DNA of 64,000 nt from Kryptolebias marmoratus (taxonomy: Eukaryota > Chordata > Actinopteri > Cyprinodontiformes > Rivulidae): contig NC_051440.1 of NCBI RefSeq assembly GCF_001649575.2, positions 20,160,053 to 20,224,052 of the forward strand, given 5' to 3'. This document shows positions 1-12,690 of the stretch, piece by piece (within the stretch, counting starts at the first letter, position 1; each line of letters starts with the position of its first letter). A program made the position numbers and the translations under genes. The notes beneath the pieces were generated by a model. That model was not told the origin of the DNA, did no database searches, and was given only the letters and a program-made list of their open reading frames with translations.

Positions 1-2444
1 CCAACGCCACACTTTAGCATCTCAGCAACCGCCATCTAAATCAGGTGTGGGCATCAAGGTCAATGAAAGTCTGTTCAGCTTGCCAAATATATTATTAGTG
101 TACTAAGTGTGAATGTATGGCACCTGGAATATATGTGCCAATTATGTACAGTACTGCAGTTCAAACAATCTTTTCTCGTATTGATTGTGCACACAATAAA
201 TTTATGTTATATTGTGCAGCCCTAGATAAAATACACAAAAAGGCTTTACCTTTTTTTCTGTATAGCACCAGAAGACCAAAAAAAAGTGTATTAAGTTAAA
301 GCTAAAACTGAATTTAGCAATAATTTCTAAACAACTTGACCCAAATATGGTTATACTATAATTAAGAGCTAATGACTTCCAAGATTAAAGGTATCAAGAG
401 AAAATCAAGGCACATTGTCACCGCAAGGTTATGCGGTGGCTTTAACCAAAAAGGCATAAAGCAGCAATCAAGCTGTTCTGCAAACTAAATTCAGCAGTAA
501 AGGCTCAAACAAATGTTGTTTTTTGGACTCTTGAAACTGATTTGGAAATAAAAATGAAACAAGTTAATGCAAGAAAAAAGTGCAGTAAATTTGTCATTAA
601 GGCTGTTAAATTAAAACAAATCTATCACGAGAAAAAGCTGAAATGTGTAAAGCAAATGAAAGGAAAAGGCGGCGAGGAACTAAAAGTGAAATGGGGTGAA
701 AAATACAACTTCCTACAATATGTCAAAGGGATTGTAAAGAAACCGAGAAAGCCAATTTATATCCTAACTAGGACACGCACAATTTACTTAAACACCTGGC
801 TCCACAGAAGATGGACCGCTACTGATTTATATTGAGAGGGGAAGGTGTGTAGCAGATGTTAGGAGGTGTGTGTTACTGTGTCTTTGTGAATACAGCCATG
901 AGTGTGTGCAGACAGGGATGTGTGTATTAACTGGTGGGCAGTTTGAAACTTGGCCGGCAAGAGTGTTAAAATTGTGTCATTAAAATCCTGCATTTAAATC
1001 TCACCCCACTGCCTGTCTATAAAGTTGCCACGGCTAATTAAAGGGTAACTTTATTCCGCTCTTCCCCCTCCTCCGATATTCTCTCAATCTGAGGAAAACT
1101 TTCTTTCATTCTGCCAGGCTGCTGTCAATAGATGTTTTCCCATTATGCTAGTGGAAAAGGTCCTGTGTTATACTGACAAACATCCAGATGGTAATTAGGA
1201 AAGTTAATGAAGCCACAGTTCATGGAATCATTTATCATGTCAAGCAGCCTCCCATATCTCCAAAAAAAAAGTTTATTTTGAAGTCAATTGAGAAAAACAA
1301 AATGAGGCAGTGAAAAGAACATAATTGCTTTGTAAAGTACTTGTGAAATGTAAGACATTTACCCTCATTCTTTTACTCAAAAGAAGAGCTGCCTAACAAA
1401 GATCCTGATCAGTGTTGACTGTAACGTCACAGGTTCAGATATAACAAACAGTTTACAGCAGGAAGCACTGAATCCACATTATCTGCTCTTTAACAAATGA
1501 GTTGCTGGCTTTCTGGTGATTTATGAGCCCTGGGCTTATAAACTGTTGTGGGCTGGTCACGGTAAATCTGCTATGTTTGTCAAGGTGTAAAATGTATTCC
1601 ATCGCTAAATCACACACAGGGGCCTTACTGGGGCACCATTTTCACACCCACACCTACACACTTTCCGTCACATGATTTTAATCTCCTTCATAATGTTTTT
1701 TTATTATTATTATATTAAATGATTTCTACCGAGGCAAACACTCTGACGGTCTCATGGGTGGTTTTATAAAGTAAAAACAAAAACAAAAAAAACTTCTGCT
1801 TGACACTACTATGTTTGTCTGAAGGGAAAGACAAACATATTAGTCATTTATATATTTTTTAGAAATGAATAAATCTCTTCAGGAAAGCTGGCGCATGCAG
1901 TGAAAACAGAAACGGCTACGTCTAGGACAAACAAACAGAAAACAGAGAATCTAAACAAGTAAAACAAAACAAAAAAAAATAGGAAGAAAAATGACAGGAA
2001 TAACGAAAGAGTAAGATTCTTGGAAATAACTATGGCAGAAGAAGAAATAGGAAGGCACAGCCAAGGACAGCAAATATCTGTGTTCTTCATCCTTTAACAG
2101 GTAAAATCAGCAACAAGTTTGGTATTTCAGGAGCAGAGCTGAGTCCAAATAAGCCTTCAGAAAAAGAAGGAAAATCCAACATATGTGTAGGACAGAAGGC
2201 ACAATAAAGATCTGCGTTTTACAGCTTTCCTTCCAACTGTCACTTGCTCCGTCACCAGCCTGTCACTGATAAACACAGAGTACAGAAGTCAAACTAAATG
2301 AAAACTTTATTGCCTCGAGGACAGACTTTGTCCAGACCAATGAAACCATTCACATTCACAGACAACTGGAAACCTGAGGGTTTAAAATACCAGTAAAAAA
2401 AGAAAACATAATAAGAAAAGAAAAGTTTAGATGTGAAAACTTAC
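1..2444 (-). other. partial intron 3' of the last visible exon
   Basis: This is non-coding sequence after the gtaagt donor at 2444. I see short A-rich and T-rich runs and no recognisable repeat family. A less AT-rich block lies near 960-1160. No splice-compatible continuation of the protein (expected to start with Trp) was found here. Confidence 0.6.
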
Positions 2445-2523
2445 CCCAACCTCCACATGATCTGATCCCTTGTCATCCTGCTTGTGAAGGATCTCAAAGT
2501 AGTACCGCCTTGATGAGATCAGA
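2445..2523 (-). CDS. b4galnt4: b4galnt4-like exon: PA14 C-terminal part ([13 protein letters not shown])
   Basis: This 79-bp exon (one base plus 26 codons, phase 2 to 0) encodes [17 protein letters not shown], then KGSDHVEVG. SxRYYFExLHKQxxxGxDHVEVxW is conserved in B4GALNT3/4, and the next exon should begin with a Trp codon. The acceptor is ...tatttag and the donor is the consensus gtaagt. The GSDHVEVG form (rather than GTDHVEVA) is one reason to prefer B4GALNT4. No continuation exon was seen between 2444 and 1, so the rest of the PA14 domain, the variable linker and the catalytic domain lie outside the window. Confidence 0.95.
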
Positions 2524-4876
2524 CTAAATAAAAACAACAAAAAAAACAGATTTATCATCAGTTTTATATGAATATTCCCACGATACAAACATGTTTGTTT
2601 TAAACTATATACTACTTAAGGACTATAAAAACAGGATCATTTTTATTTTGGTACAGAAGAAAAAAAACTTGTTAAATAATTGTCTATGCCATTTTTCATT
2701 AGTTGTTAAATAATCAACCTCCCTTAGTTGATATTGTTGCTAATGCCCTAATTAGCTTTGTAAATTTCCCATCAGGTGAATAATTTGTTTATTTTTTAAA
2801 CAATATTCAACCTTTTTAGTTGTGGTTCCTCTCTCATGTTTTCCAATAAAAACAACAACAAAAAACAGTTTAACATTATTATAATCAGATTCATTTGCAG
2901 ATCGTCTTCTTCTCTATTATTGACATTTAAAACAGCATGCCAACTTCACAGCAGGTTTGGGCCTGTGTGGATATTTACATCAGATGGCTTTTCTTAGCAA
3001 TCTACTCTTATAAAAAAAAGCGTTATTTGAAATCAGATCCAAAACAGTGAGTAGAGTTTGGTTCCTGAAAACCCTAAGGAGCAGAATTTATTTGGAAATT
3101 AGATGACTAAAGCAAATGTGTATCTTTAAAAGTACAAATATTTGCCTGCTGAGCATAAACCAGTTTTTGTGCTTAGAGTAAAACTGTGCCAGAGACAAGA
3201 TGGGAAAATAAACAACGATGTAGAGCTATATTATAAGCCTCAAGTCCGGAATAAACCACTTGTTCAAAGCATACGAGGAAGAAAATTGATGCTCCACATA
3301 AATCAACATTTTCCACTTATTTAAAGCATCACATTTCTGTGGAACGCTGGTTAGTAAAGGGCTTATTTAACGCTTTACCATATCTTCTATTTCACACGCC
3401 AATTTAATACTCACACAAAGCAAAAAGGTTTCATTCTTATAAAAACTCTTTTGCATGATAAGCTAGTTTTAGCTAAGGAATAAAAGATATAGAACTGCTT
3501 CACACAACATTAACTCTCAAAATACACACAAACCCAGTAATATTCAAAAGCTTCCACTTCAATGCACAGATCCATGAGCACATCCACTGCTCCAGCAAAA
3601 AAACAACATTTGTGAGAACGTGTCCTTTATGAACAAGCTATCTCTGCTTAAGGATAAAATAATAGTCTAACTGAGGAGAAGAGAAAACATTTTCTGTAAA
3701 TATGATCAAATCAAATGTGGTTGTTTCAGTTCAGTAATTTAAACAGAGTCAACAAAGAATCTCTGTTTTTATCTCCTCAACTGTCACAAACTTACTTTCA
3801 TTTTCTAACTAATTATTTGGGTTTTTAACCCGTGCATAAATGCACATAAATGTGAGGACTTCCAACAATGCTGCCACTTCACATTTGAACATATTTTGTT
3901 GTCTATGTGTGTATTTTTCACGCTTGATGTAGCTGGCTGAGTTGAAAGGGAAGGTCAAAGGCTGAAGGGGGACAGTCACGTGTTGCCCTGGGCAGAAACG
4001 CCTCTGCATCATCCAGCTGACAAGCGTTCGGTAGCCAATAAATCATTGCAGGTGCAGGGGAGCAGCGACAGTGTGCTATAAAGGTCACTCTCTCATGAAT
4101 AGGGAATTTCTGTCTGTGTAGCGGTTGAAACGGCACTCAGCAAACCTTAGTGCCACTTTTAGCTCCTGGCTTGCCCTTCGTCAAAATGATACAAATATCA
4201 CAGCATTTCTAAACCCCAACTTTGTGCTGAGCCATGCTTGAAGAAAGAAAATACACACACACAGAGAATAAATTGCACTCACACCCAAAAAAAAGTTATA
4301 GTAAAAATCATTTTGCATATTTTTTTAGGCTTTCTGGCCACCCTGAACTGATTTTTTTTTCTACTTCCTGTTTGTAGTTTCACTTAATTGAGTTCCTCTC
4401 CCAGACCAGACCACTGTAAATGGTTTTTGAGAATATCGCTACATTTCCTGACCCTTCATTAGACCGTGTATTTCTAACCATAATTTGACTCGATCCAGGG
4501 GATAATCTAATGTCTGACATGGGAGGATACAGTCTGCCGCCACACTGTCTCAGAGTTACACTAACTGTAGACATAAAAGACTACACACTTCCAAAAATAT
4601 ACATATATATATACCAAACATTTACCTATATGAACAAAACTCTCCCCACCTTTAACATGTGCAAATTTGAGGATTTTCTTTATTCTGGCCTAGTTTTGCC
4701 CATATTTAAAAACACATATTACAAAGAAATCCTAAATTCGAAAAGATTAGCAATACAAATTAGATTATCTGTTATAGGATGCTGTGAGAGACTAAGCACT
4801 CACTAACAGGAACCAAGAGTCTACATACTCCAGACAACAGATTCATCAACAGAACTGGAAATCAGAACCAAAATCA

Positions 4877-4901
4877 AACAAACAACAACAACAACAACAA
4901 A
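4877..4901 (+). repeat. (AAC)n microsatellite
   Basis: About seven AAC units with an imperfect left edge. Confidence 0.85.
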
Positions 4902-5035
4902 ACAATCCCACTGAGAAATAGGGAAAGATTAACAAGAATAAATAATTTTTAACTGAAGATTTAGTTTTTGACATGGGTTTGTTTAGTGGAAATAACTGTG
5001 GAATGTTTATTTATTAGATTACCTAATTTATTAAT

Positions 5036-5150
5036 TCATCCATTCACTCATTTTCTGGTTCCATCCTGTTCCCAGCAGCAGGGAGGCTGGGGATGTGCAG
5101 AGCACCATCAGCAGATCACCACAGGGTCAACCCAAAGACACACAAGTTAA
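5036..5150 (+). repeat. diverged copy of the catccat / agctgg repeat
   Basis: It shows tcatccattcactcattttc, ggaggctgg, caccatcagcagatcaccac and agggtcaacccaaagaca, a degraded version of the 29630-29819 repeat in the same order. Confidence 0.45.
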
Positions 5151-8088
5151 ATAGCTATATATACACACTCTCATTCCCATTTTCCGTTTAGATTCCTAGA
5201 TTAACAAAACATGCCTGTTTGGGTGTGTGTATGTGGGCGGGGGGAGTCAGGCACACAGAATGATGAGAATGAGTTTGCAAAACATGCAAACTCCCACATG
5301 TCTCAGCTGGAAGTCAAAGTGGAGACCTTTTTTGCAGTCACGTGACTGCGTGTTGGCAATAACAAGTTTGAAGCCTTGCAATGATTATTTTTCATAAAAT
5401 TGGTAAAAAAAAAAAGGATAAGTATTGAGTAGAATAAGTAAAAAAATATTTTGACTGCAAGTACAAAAACAAAAGAAAATGATGCGAAAAACCTGACAAA
5501 CTTCATTTCAAAATATTTATAGTTCAAAAGTAGAAATTTAATAGTTAATAGAGAGAAACAGAAAGAGACAAATTTAAAGATAGATACCTAAACCAACTGC
5601 TTTACTAAGTAAAATAGAAAAAAAAAATACAACAAATGCGACAGTGATGTGAGTTTTAACAAAAATTCAAGCAAGAAGAGGAAAAAAAATCCTAGAAGAG
5701 CAAATGAAGGGCAAATGAGAGATGGAAGGCAAAAAAGTAGCTGTTATTCTGTGACTCAAAGGATGAGCGAAGGACACAAAACAAGAGTCTAATTGCCTGA
5801 CTAATTGGAGTCTTTGTTTCCAGTTTCCCCTCGCTGAGTGCTGAACAGATAGTCAGACAAAGAAACTGTACGAGGCTGGGTAACATAAGAGGATTCTGTT
5901 GGAGCTAAACAGTATTCAGAGAATATCATCTCTGCCTGAAGTCTGTGTCAGCCAAAGCATGAAATATTTATGTGGCATGAAAGGTAGAGAATTTTTTTTT
6001 ATCTTATTTTTTTCTCATACCAGCTCTTTCACAAGCATCTCATAAAAAACCCTTTGGACTAAAGAAGTGCCGTCTGTCCAACAGGCAGATTGCCACACAA
6101 ACTTTCTGTATTAAAAACGGGGTTTGAAGTGAAATAGAGAGTGTATTTTCTGCCTCTTGCTATTACTAATGTCCTTTTATTCTCCTATGATGGCACTTTT
6201 TCTTCTCTGTGCACTAGTGGCTAAAAACAGTGCCCTGAGTCAGCCTGTCTTTTATTTTCCAACTCAATTTTTGACTGTCACCCTGTTCACATCTCTCTCT
6301 TTGCTGATTTCTCCATCTCTAATACCCACAGGTGGCCTTTAAATAAAAGTCTATTCTCAGCAAAACACTTCTCTCAACTACATTAATGATAGCAGTATTT
6401 AGAGATGCCCCAAGGAAGCTCAAAAACTTCACTTTTCCCGACTCACACTCTCTCTCCTCTTCACTCCATTTCTCATGCATTCCTCTAATCCATCAGAGAG
6501 CTATCATGCTGCTCTTCCCTGCAGCCTCAATAAATCCTCTTTCTTCCATTCCCTCCATTCCCTTCCTACCCTTCTGCTCTCCGTCACACCCCGCACTTTC
6601 CCCATCTTCCTCCCTCTCTTCTACATCATGCCGGTCACTTTTTTCCAGTGCTATTCACACGTCTCCTCTTCCTGAATCCACCGCATCCAATTGCCTCATA
6701 TGTAATCATCTCATGTAGTGTATTACTGGCTTTAGTACTTTAGTCCTCACTATACATTCATGTCACCCTTGTCCACATTACTTTTTTGTGGCAAAAAAAA
6801 ATACAGTGAAAGAAAACAACAACAAGATTTTTTTTCCACAATGTTCTATTCATTCAGGACTTTTGATTTTTGTTTGCTTTTGAAAGATGGATGAGCTTGT
6901 ACTTTTTTATTACAACACCAATGTCAACATTTACAAGCTAATAAACACTTTTCTACAAAAAATAGATAGAAAACAGTCAACATGAAACAACAACCCATCA
7001 TGTCCACAGAGATATTAATCTATTCATTCATTCTGTGGCTTCAATAACATGAGAACACTCAACAGTTTGAAAAAAAAAAAAAAGAAATGTTTCAGGTGAG
7101 AAAAATAAATATCTTCAAGAATCAGGAGAAATAGTTAACTTTGAAATGTTATGTTTAATAACCATCACTGATTATTACTTTATCAGCTGTGACACAAGTA
7201 ATAGAGCATGGCGTATTAACAAATTGGAAAAAAATCTTCATCCAGGCTAGATTAACTAATTAATTAAGGAGTGTCAGTTTTTTTTTAAAATTAATATTAT
7301 TTATCAGGCTTATAAAAGGACTCTTTCTCAAAAACAGCATGACTCACTAAGAATCTACACAGACAACTTTTCAGGATCTTAAAATCAAGGGTTTGTGAAA
7401 AAAGTCCACTTCTTCTCCCGCTACTGGATATTTTTGAGGGTTTAAAAAATTTAAGGTGTCACAGGAGACGTCATTCAATTAGAGTTGTTTTTAGTGCATG
7501 TAACTACAAAAAGCAACTGAATTCAGGCACAAAGACTCTGCTTGGTACATGGTTTCAAAAATGAGGCCAAAGCAAAAACACATTTTAAATAAACTCCCAT
7601 TCTTAAAAACAGGTATCTGCTGCACAAATCAAATGTTTTTCATTTGTCATTACGGCTTTGGTTCATAATAGGTGAAACCACTGGAGTTATTTTGATATTT
7701 AAAGCAGCAGCACATGGAGGATAAAGGGAATAGACCTTGTAAAGAAACTAAAAGTAGAACTGGGTAGATGCCTGTTTGAAATCCCCAGATTTAGCTTCTG
7801 CATTATTTACCATTCTTACAAGCTTTTGTCATTTCAGAAAGCCTGTAATCCAGTCATCTTGTCAAATGTTCTCATGTCCTCACACCCACCCATATTGCCC
7901 ACATCCAGCGAACTGTTCACATAATGTCTCATCTTTGCTCGAGGTTGATATGCAATGTGAGTGGCTCATCTGTGTTTATGTTCCCAGGAAGTGTCGGACT
8001 CAGTTCCAGACAGAAACACAGTGTGGGAGATGACTGAACCCTGATTACAGTCTGACCTGTGCACACCTGTCCAATTGTAATGGAGTTA

Positions 8089-8133
8089 TAAATGTCAAAT
8101 TGTCACTTTCAGAAAGTGACAATCTGACATTTA
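8089..8133. repeat. near-perfect 45-bp palindrome
   Basis: Centred on 8111, the arms of 22 bp (taaatgtcaaattgtcactt plus tc, and its mirror) pair at 21 of 22 positions, with one mismatch (8098 against 8124) and a 1-nt centre. It is followed by a direct repeat of acagtgacaatt and acagtgatt. Confidence 0.9.
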
Positions 8134-9453
8134 CAGTGACAATTACAGTGATTGTTGCAGAGAGCCCACACACTGTTGATGCTAAAAGGCTGAGCAGGTT
8201 TAGTCGGAACCATCTGACAAGCGCAGTTGGCTAAGTTCCTCTGATAGGCTTTCTTCAAGAAATCAGAATATATATTGTATAACTCAGCTCAGATTTAGTG
8301 CTTAGCACCAGGAAATCACAGGTGTTAACACTTGTGCATATCAATGCATTCATAATGTGACTGCATGAGTTCCTAAGTGCTGATCTTCTCTCATTACACG
8401 CCACTATGTAAATCCTGAATATTTACGGGCTCCTTTCAAAACAGCTTACATATCCATTTCCCAGCTGCTGAGAACATAATTTTTGTGCTCTGTCAGACTA
8501 ACCTGACCCTCCGTCATCATTACTGTCTCTAATCATGTTTAGCGACCACCAGCCCTGTGTTGCAGTTTGGTCGCACTCAGGCATTACTGCCAATCAGATG
8601 TCCGCTGTGAAATCAGGGTTTTTCACAGCTCAAGAGACGAGCATTAAAACCCCAAAGGCATTCCGATTAAACATAAGCTAATAGACACTTCAACCCAGGC
8701 ACAAACACACTGAGACATAGATTTGTGTCTTAGAAGGCTCCCATCACTCATAAAAACAGATGGTGGGAAAAAGGCCCGAGGGAAGAAAACAGGACAGAAG
8801 AGTCACTGCAGCTTGATGGCAAATAACTTCATTCTAATTCAACGGGTGCACTGTATCAACCAATTACCTTGAGAGAAAAGAAGTTCACATTAAGGATGGT
8901 ACTTACACTCAAACACAATCACGGATCAGTGTGCACACAGAAACAAGTACACACATTAAAGTGGATACATACACACAACAAGATGAGTGCAGGTGCTAAA
9001 GGCAGGTGCAACATTTGTCTCGTCTCTGTGCTAAATCTCTACACCTATGATGTCATCAGCAACACCCCCACCCCAAAAAAATTAAAATTTTCTCTCAGCT
9101 AATGCTCGAGTCTCCTCACTAATAGTCAGGACTGCTTAAGTGATTCAATTATAGATATTGAAGATTCTATAACTGGTCATTCTCTGCTAAACCTACTTCA
9201 TTATTGCTTGGAAAAGTACAGTTAACTCTCCCTTTAACCACAATCATCTGAATGGAAGATAAATGGAAGTGTGCCTCAAAATAAAAGGGCAGCAAAGAAT
9301 AAAAAAAAAGAAGAGCAGGCAAAGAAAAATATCCTCTGTGCATGCGGAACAAGAACAAGTGATGCATCTGCTGGACTGCAAAGAAATGAGTATGAATGCC
9401 CTTCTGTATAATAATTGCCTGCCATCAAAAGGTGAAACGTGGACAATAAAGTT

Positions 9454-9469
9454 TGTGTGTGTGTGTGTG
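9454..9469 (+). repeat. GT microsatellite
   Basis: Eight TG units directly before the first unit of the 9471-10062 repeat pair. Confidence 0.9.
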
Positions 9470-9470
9470 A

Positions 9471-10062
9471 ATGTTACCAAAATATTGTATGAATCACAGG
9501 ACAAATGTTACTGAAACTTGCAGTCAGATGGTTGTCAAAGCCAACTGACCTTAAAAAACACAAAAATTACTACAATTCAGTCAATTTGACAAATACTGAG
9601 CTAATATTTGAGGTGGCTGTAGCTGAGACTGATCCCCACCACATATTCTGAGTGCTAATAGATTTTGCAAGATCTTTTCTAATAACTGTTTGAAGTAAAC
9701 TCTGTTACTAAAATATCTTGTGACCCGCTGGATGGATGTTAGTGAAACTTTCAGAAACTAATCATTTGATGCAGATCTAAAACTGGTTAACTTTTGGAAT
9801 CAACCCAATTCAAGATGATCGTCACAGCTAATCAACATTAGCCAACATAAAAATGACTATAACCCAGTTAATAACTCAGATATTGAACTGAAAAAAACAA
9901 ACAAACAAACAAAAAAAACCTGATGTGGTAGTAGCTAAGAGTCATTCTCAGAGATTGCAAATAACTTTATTTTTAATGTTTGACCAAAACGGCTATAACT
10001 CCTTCATTAAATTGCAGTAGGTGATATGCATTTCTTTAAAGAATGCTAGATCTTTCATTTCT
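9471..10062 (+). repeat. caagatgg-core repeat family, two head-to-tail units
   Basis: Unit A starts at 9471 (gttaccaaaatattgtatga) and unit B at about 9699 (gttactaaaatatcttgtga). Both continue with a gttactgaaact / gttagtgaaact block, an aactga / actggttaa block and a (g)tgagtgcta or tagctaagagtcattc block. Unit B keeps the aacccaattcaagatg core. The units are diverged but in the same order, so this is a tandem pair. No coding capacity was seen. Confidence 0.65.
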
Positions 10063-12306
10063 AAGCACATTGCGTACAGTGGTCAGTAATAAAAGATAAA
10101 ATCTGATGATGTGTGTTTACCACCCTCTGAATCCTGCATCAGAACGTGCTGAGAGAACTGTCTGCACATTTTTCTGGATCCTTTGACTTTGGCTGGTGCC
10201 TTTGGTATGACAACTTCATAAAAATTTAAGCTACTCTCTCAAAGTTTATTAATCTTATTCTGTCTTTTCTCATGAGGTTCTTCTCACAACCAAACTCTTG
10301 AGGGAACATCTCACGTTATGAAGTTTGTAAGACAAATAAATACACAAATATAATTTGGGTAGTCCCTGTCTCACTTATTTTTTTCCCCTAAAAAGTATGC
10401 TTTAGTTTTGCTACAGCAGATCTTCCAGCAAATCATCAAGCTGGTTGGTTGTCATCTAACTTTCAGGCTAAAATACTGCATGAATTAAACTCAAATCAGT
10501 GTGTATCATGATGAAAGAAGTGAAGTGGCTTTAGTATCTCAAGGCTTTTTAACAAAGAGCAGCGATGTCTTTTACTACAGTACTTTTCACAGATTTTGAC
10601 TTTATGGAATACAGAAACGTGTTAATTGATGCTTTTTAACTTGTGATCTTTAAAAACATCTTTGACCTTGTTCCCACTAAGTTAAACAGATCATGTCAGC
10701 TCTCATTAGTTTTCAGACGGCCTACTTTCTACAGTAATCTTCAACTGATGTCAATCAATTTGTAGCTGAAGCTGATCAAAAGGTTTTTAAAACTCTCAAC
10801 AGGAAGCGCAGCGTTGGACTGACTTGGTATGCAGCTCAGAACAGTTCAGTTTGTCAAACTTAAGCAAACGTCAATCTCCTGATGTTGTCGACACAGCTCG
10901 AGGCGATGTTAGCCGTTTCAGAGACAGAAGATAGTGTTGACGGGGTTATCTGGGTTTCTCACCTGACAACTTTACTGTCACTCATCACGCTGTTGTGACA
11001 GCACCTAGCAGGCACTGCCAACCTATCACATCACAGATATGAGCAGAGGTGGGGACAAAGGCTTCCACAGACAGTTTTACTTTGATTTGGCTCAGTGGGA
11101 ATCTTTTAAAACTTGAATTCAAATGTATAGAGTTTTAATTTACACAGAATAAATATGATTAACACATTTGTTATCTATTATTATTTAATTATCTCAAACC
11201 ATAATTTTACATCTTAAAGTATTATCAGGAAAACAGAAAAACCATAATTTTTCAAATTATAAGACTTTCCTTTTCATCTGTTTAGAGTCAGCTGCAATGA
11301 TTTAAGCATCTGATTAAGATGCTGCCTTGTTGCCCCCTTTTTGAGATTTTATTTAGTCACATCCAAGAGGGAGAAGACCCAGCAGCAAATTCAGAATTTG
11401 CTGGAGGGAATATATAACCCTTCTGGCCTGGGAATGCTGCCTGATCCCCAGGAGAAACTTGAAAGTGTTGCAGAAAAGAGAAACGTCGACTTCCCCCTCT
11501 TAGAGCATTTGCCTCTGTGACCTGACTTAGGATAAGTGGGAGAAAAAGGAATGTAATAAGGGTTTTTTTTCTATCTAAGATGTTATTGTTCAAACTACTG
11601 TGACATAACACCAACGCAAATGCTGTTTTTATTCAGCTAATTGAAACTAATAAATAATTTGTATTCCGTTAACTAACAATTATAAAAATGGATTGCTAAT
11701 GAGCTGTCTTTATTTCCTGGATGTTGTTGCTTAAAAGTTTGACAAATGAGAATGTCACTGGGAATATAAATTTATAATAATAGTGTTTTCATTATATGCT
11801 AATGTAAATCCTTGTATGGATCAATTTCTATGAGATGGAATAATCAAGGAAAGAAAAGACAGAAAGAGGCCAACAGAGAAATGTGAAGACATATGTATCA
11901 GCGCTCTCCATCTTCCAGTTTTAATGAGAAAAAGTCTGATTTAGAGCACAAACAGACAATCACCCCCTAATAGACACACAGACTTTAATAGTGTGAGTCA
12001 TTACCTCCAGGTGGTGACAACCAGGTGGTGTGGATGATGACCAGACCTCCCTAACAAGTGTAGTGGCCTGCATTTCCTGTCCATGCCATCTATTAAAATG
12101 GCCACCCAGGATGAAGATTCACACTCCAAATAGGACAAGAAGGCTAACAGGCAATAAAAATATAGTTTCTGTCCATCTTTGAACATCATGCGCATTGGCT
12201 GTATCGCAGCACAGTCACATTTGAAAGCCAACACATTTGGCTTTTTATCACGTCCTGCCGAATGCAAAAGGCTGTTAATGGTTTTTTTTTATGTCTGTGT
12301 GTGTTC

Positions 12307-12690
12307 TGTTGTGTTAGCAAAACAACCTCATGAATCACCTGATGAATTTTAATGAAACTCTCAGGAAGCAGTCACTGAATGTGTATCTACAACTGATTAA
12401 CTTTTAGAGTCAACCCAGTCCAAGATGGCTCCATCTAACTGACCTATGGAAACAAAATCAGCCAATTTTACAGATATTTGACTAAAATCTGTTGAGTCAT
12501 TCACAACATATTTTCTGAGTGCTAACATCGTACAAGATCTCACAACATCAAATGAGATTTTGCATAAAGTCATCTTCAACGCTTCACCAAAACAGCTACA
12601 AATCCACCTGTTTTCAGCACAATACAATCTTAGGGTAAAATTTTGGAATAAAAGACAGCAGCCAGTATGCTAGGCCTTTCATGATGTTAC
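12307..12690 (+). repeat. caagatgg-core repeat family, single unit
   Basis: This copy shows the full order of blocks: a gttagcaaaacaacctcatg start, then tgaaactctcaggaagcagt, ctacaactgattaact, caacccagtccaagatggct, gagtcattcacaaca and gagtgctaacatc. It aligns by eye with 28218-28560 and with the units at 9471-10062. Confidence 0.7.
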
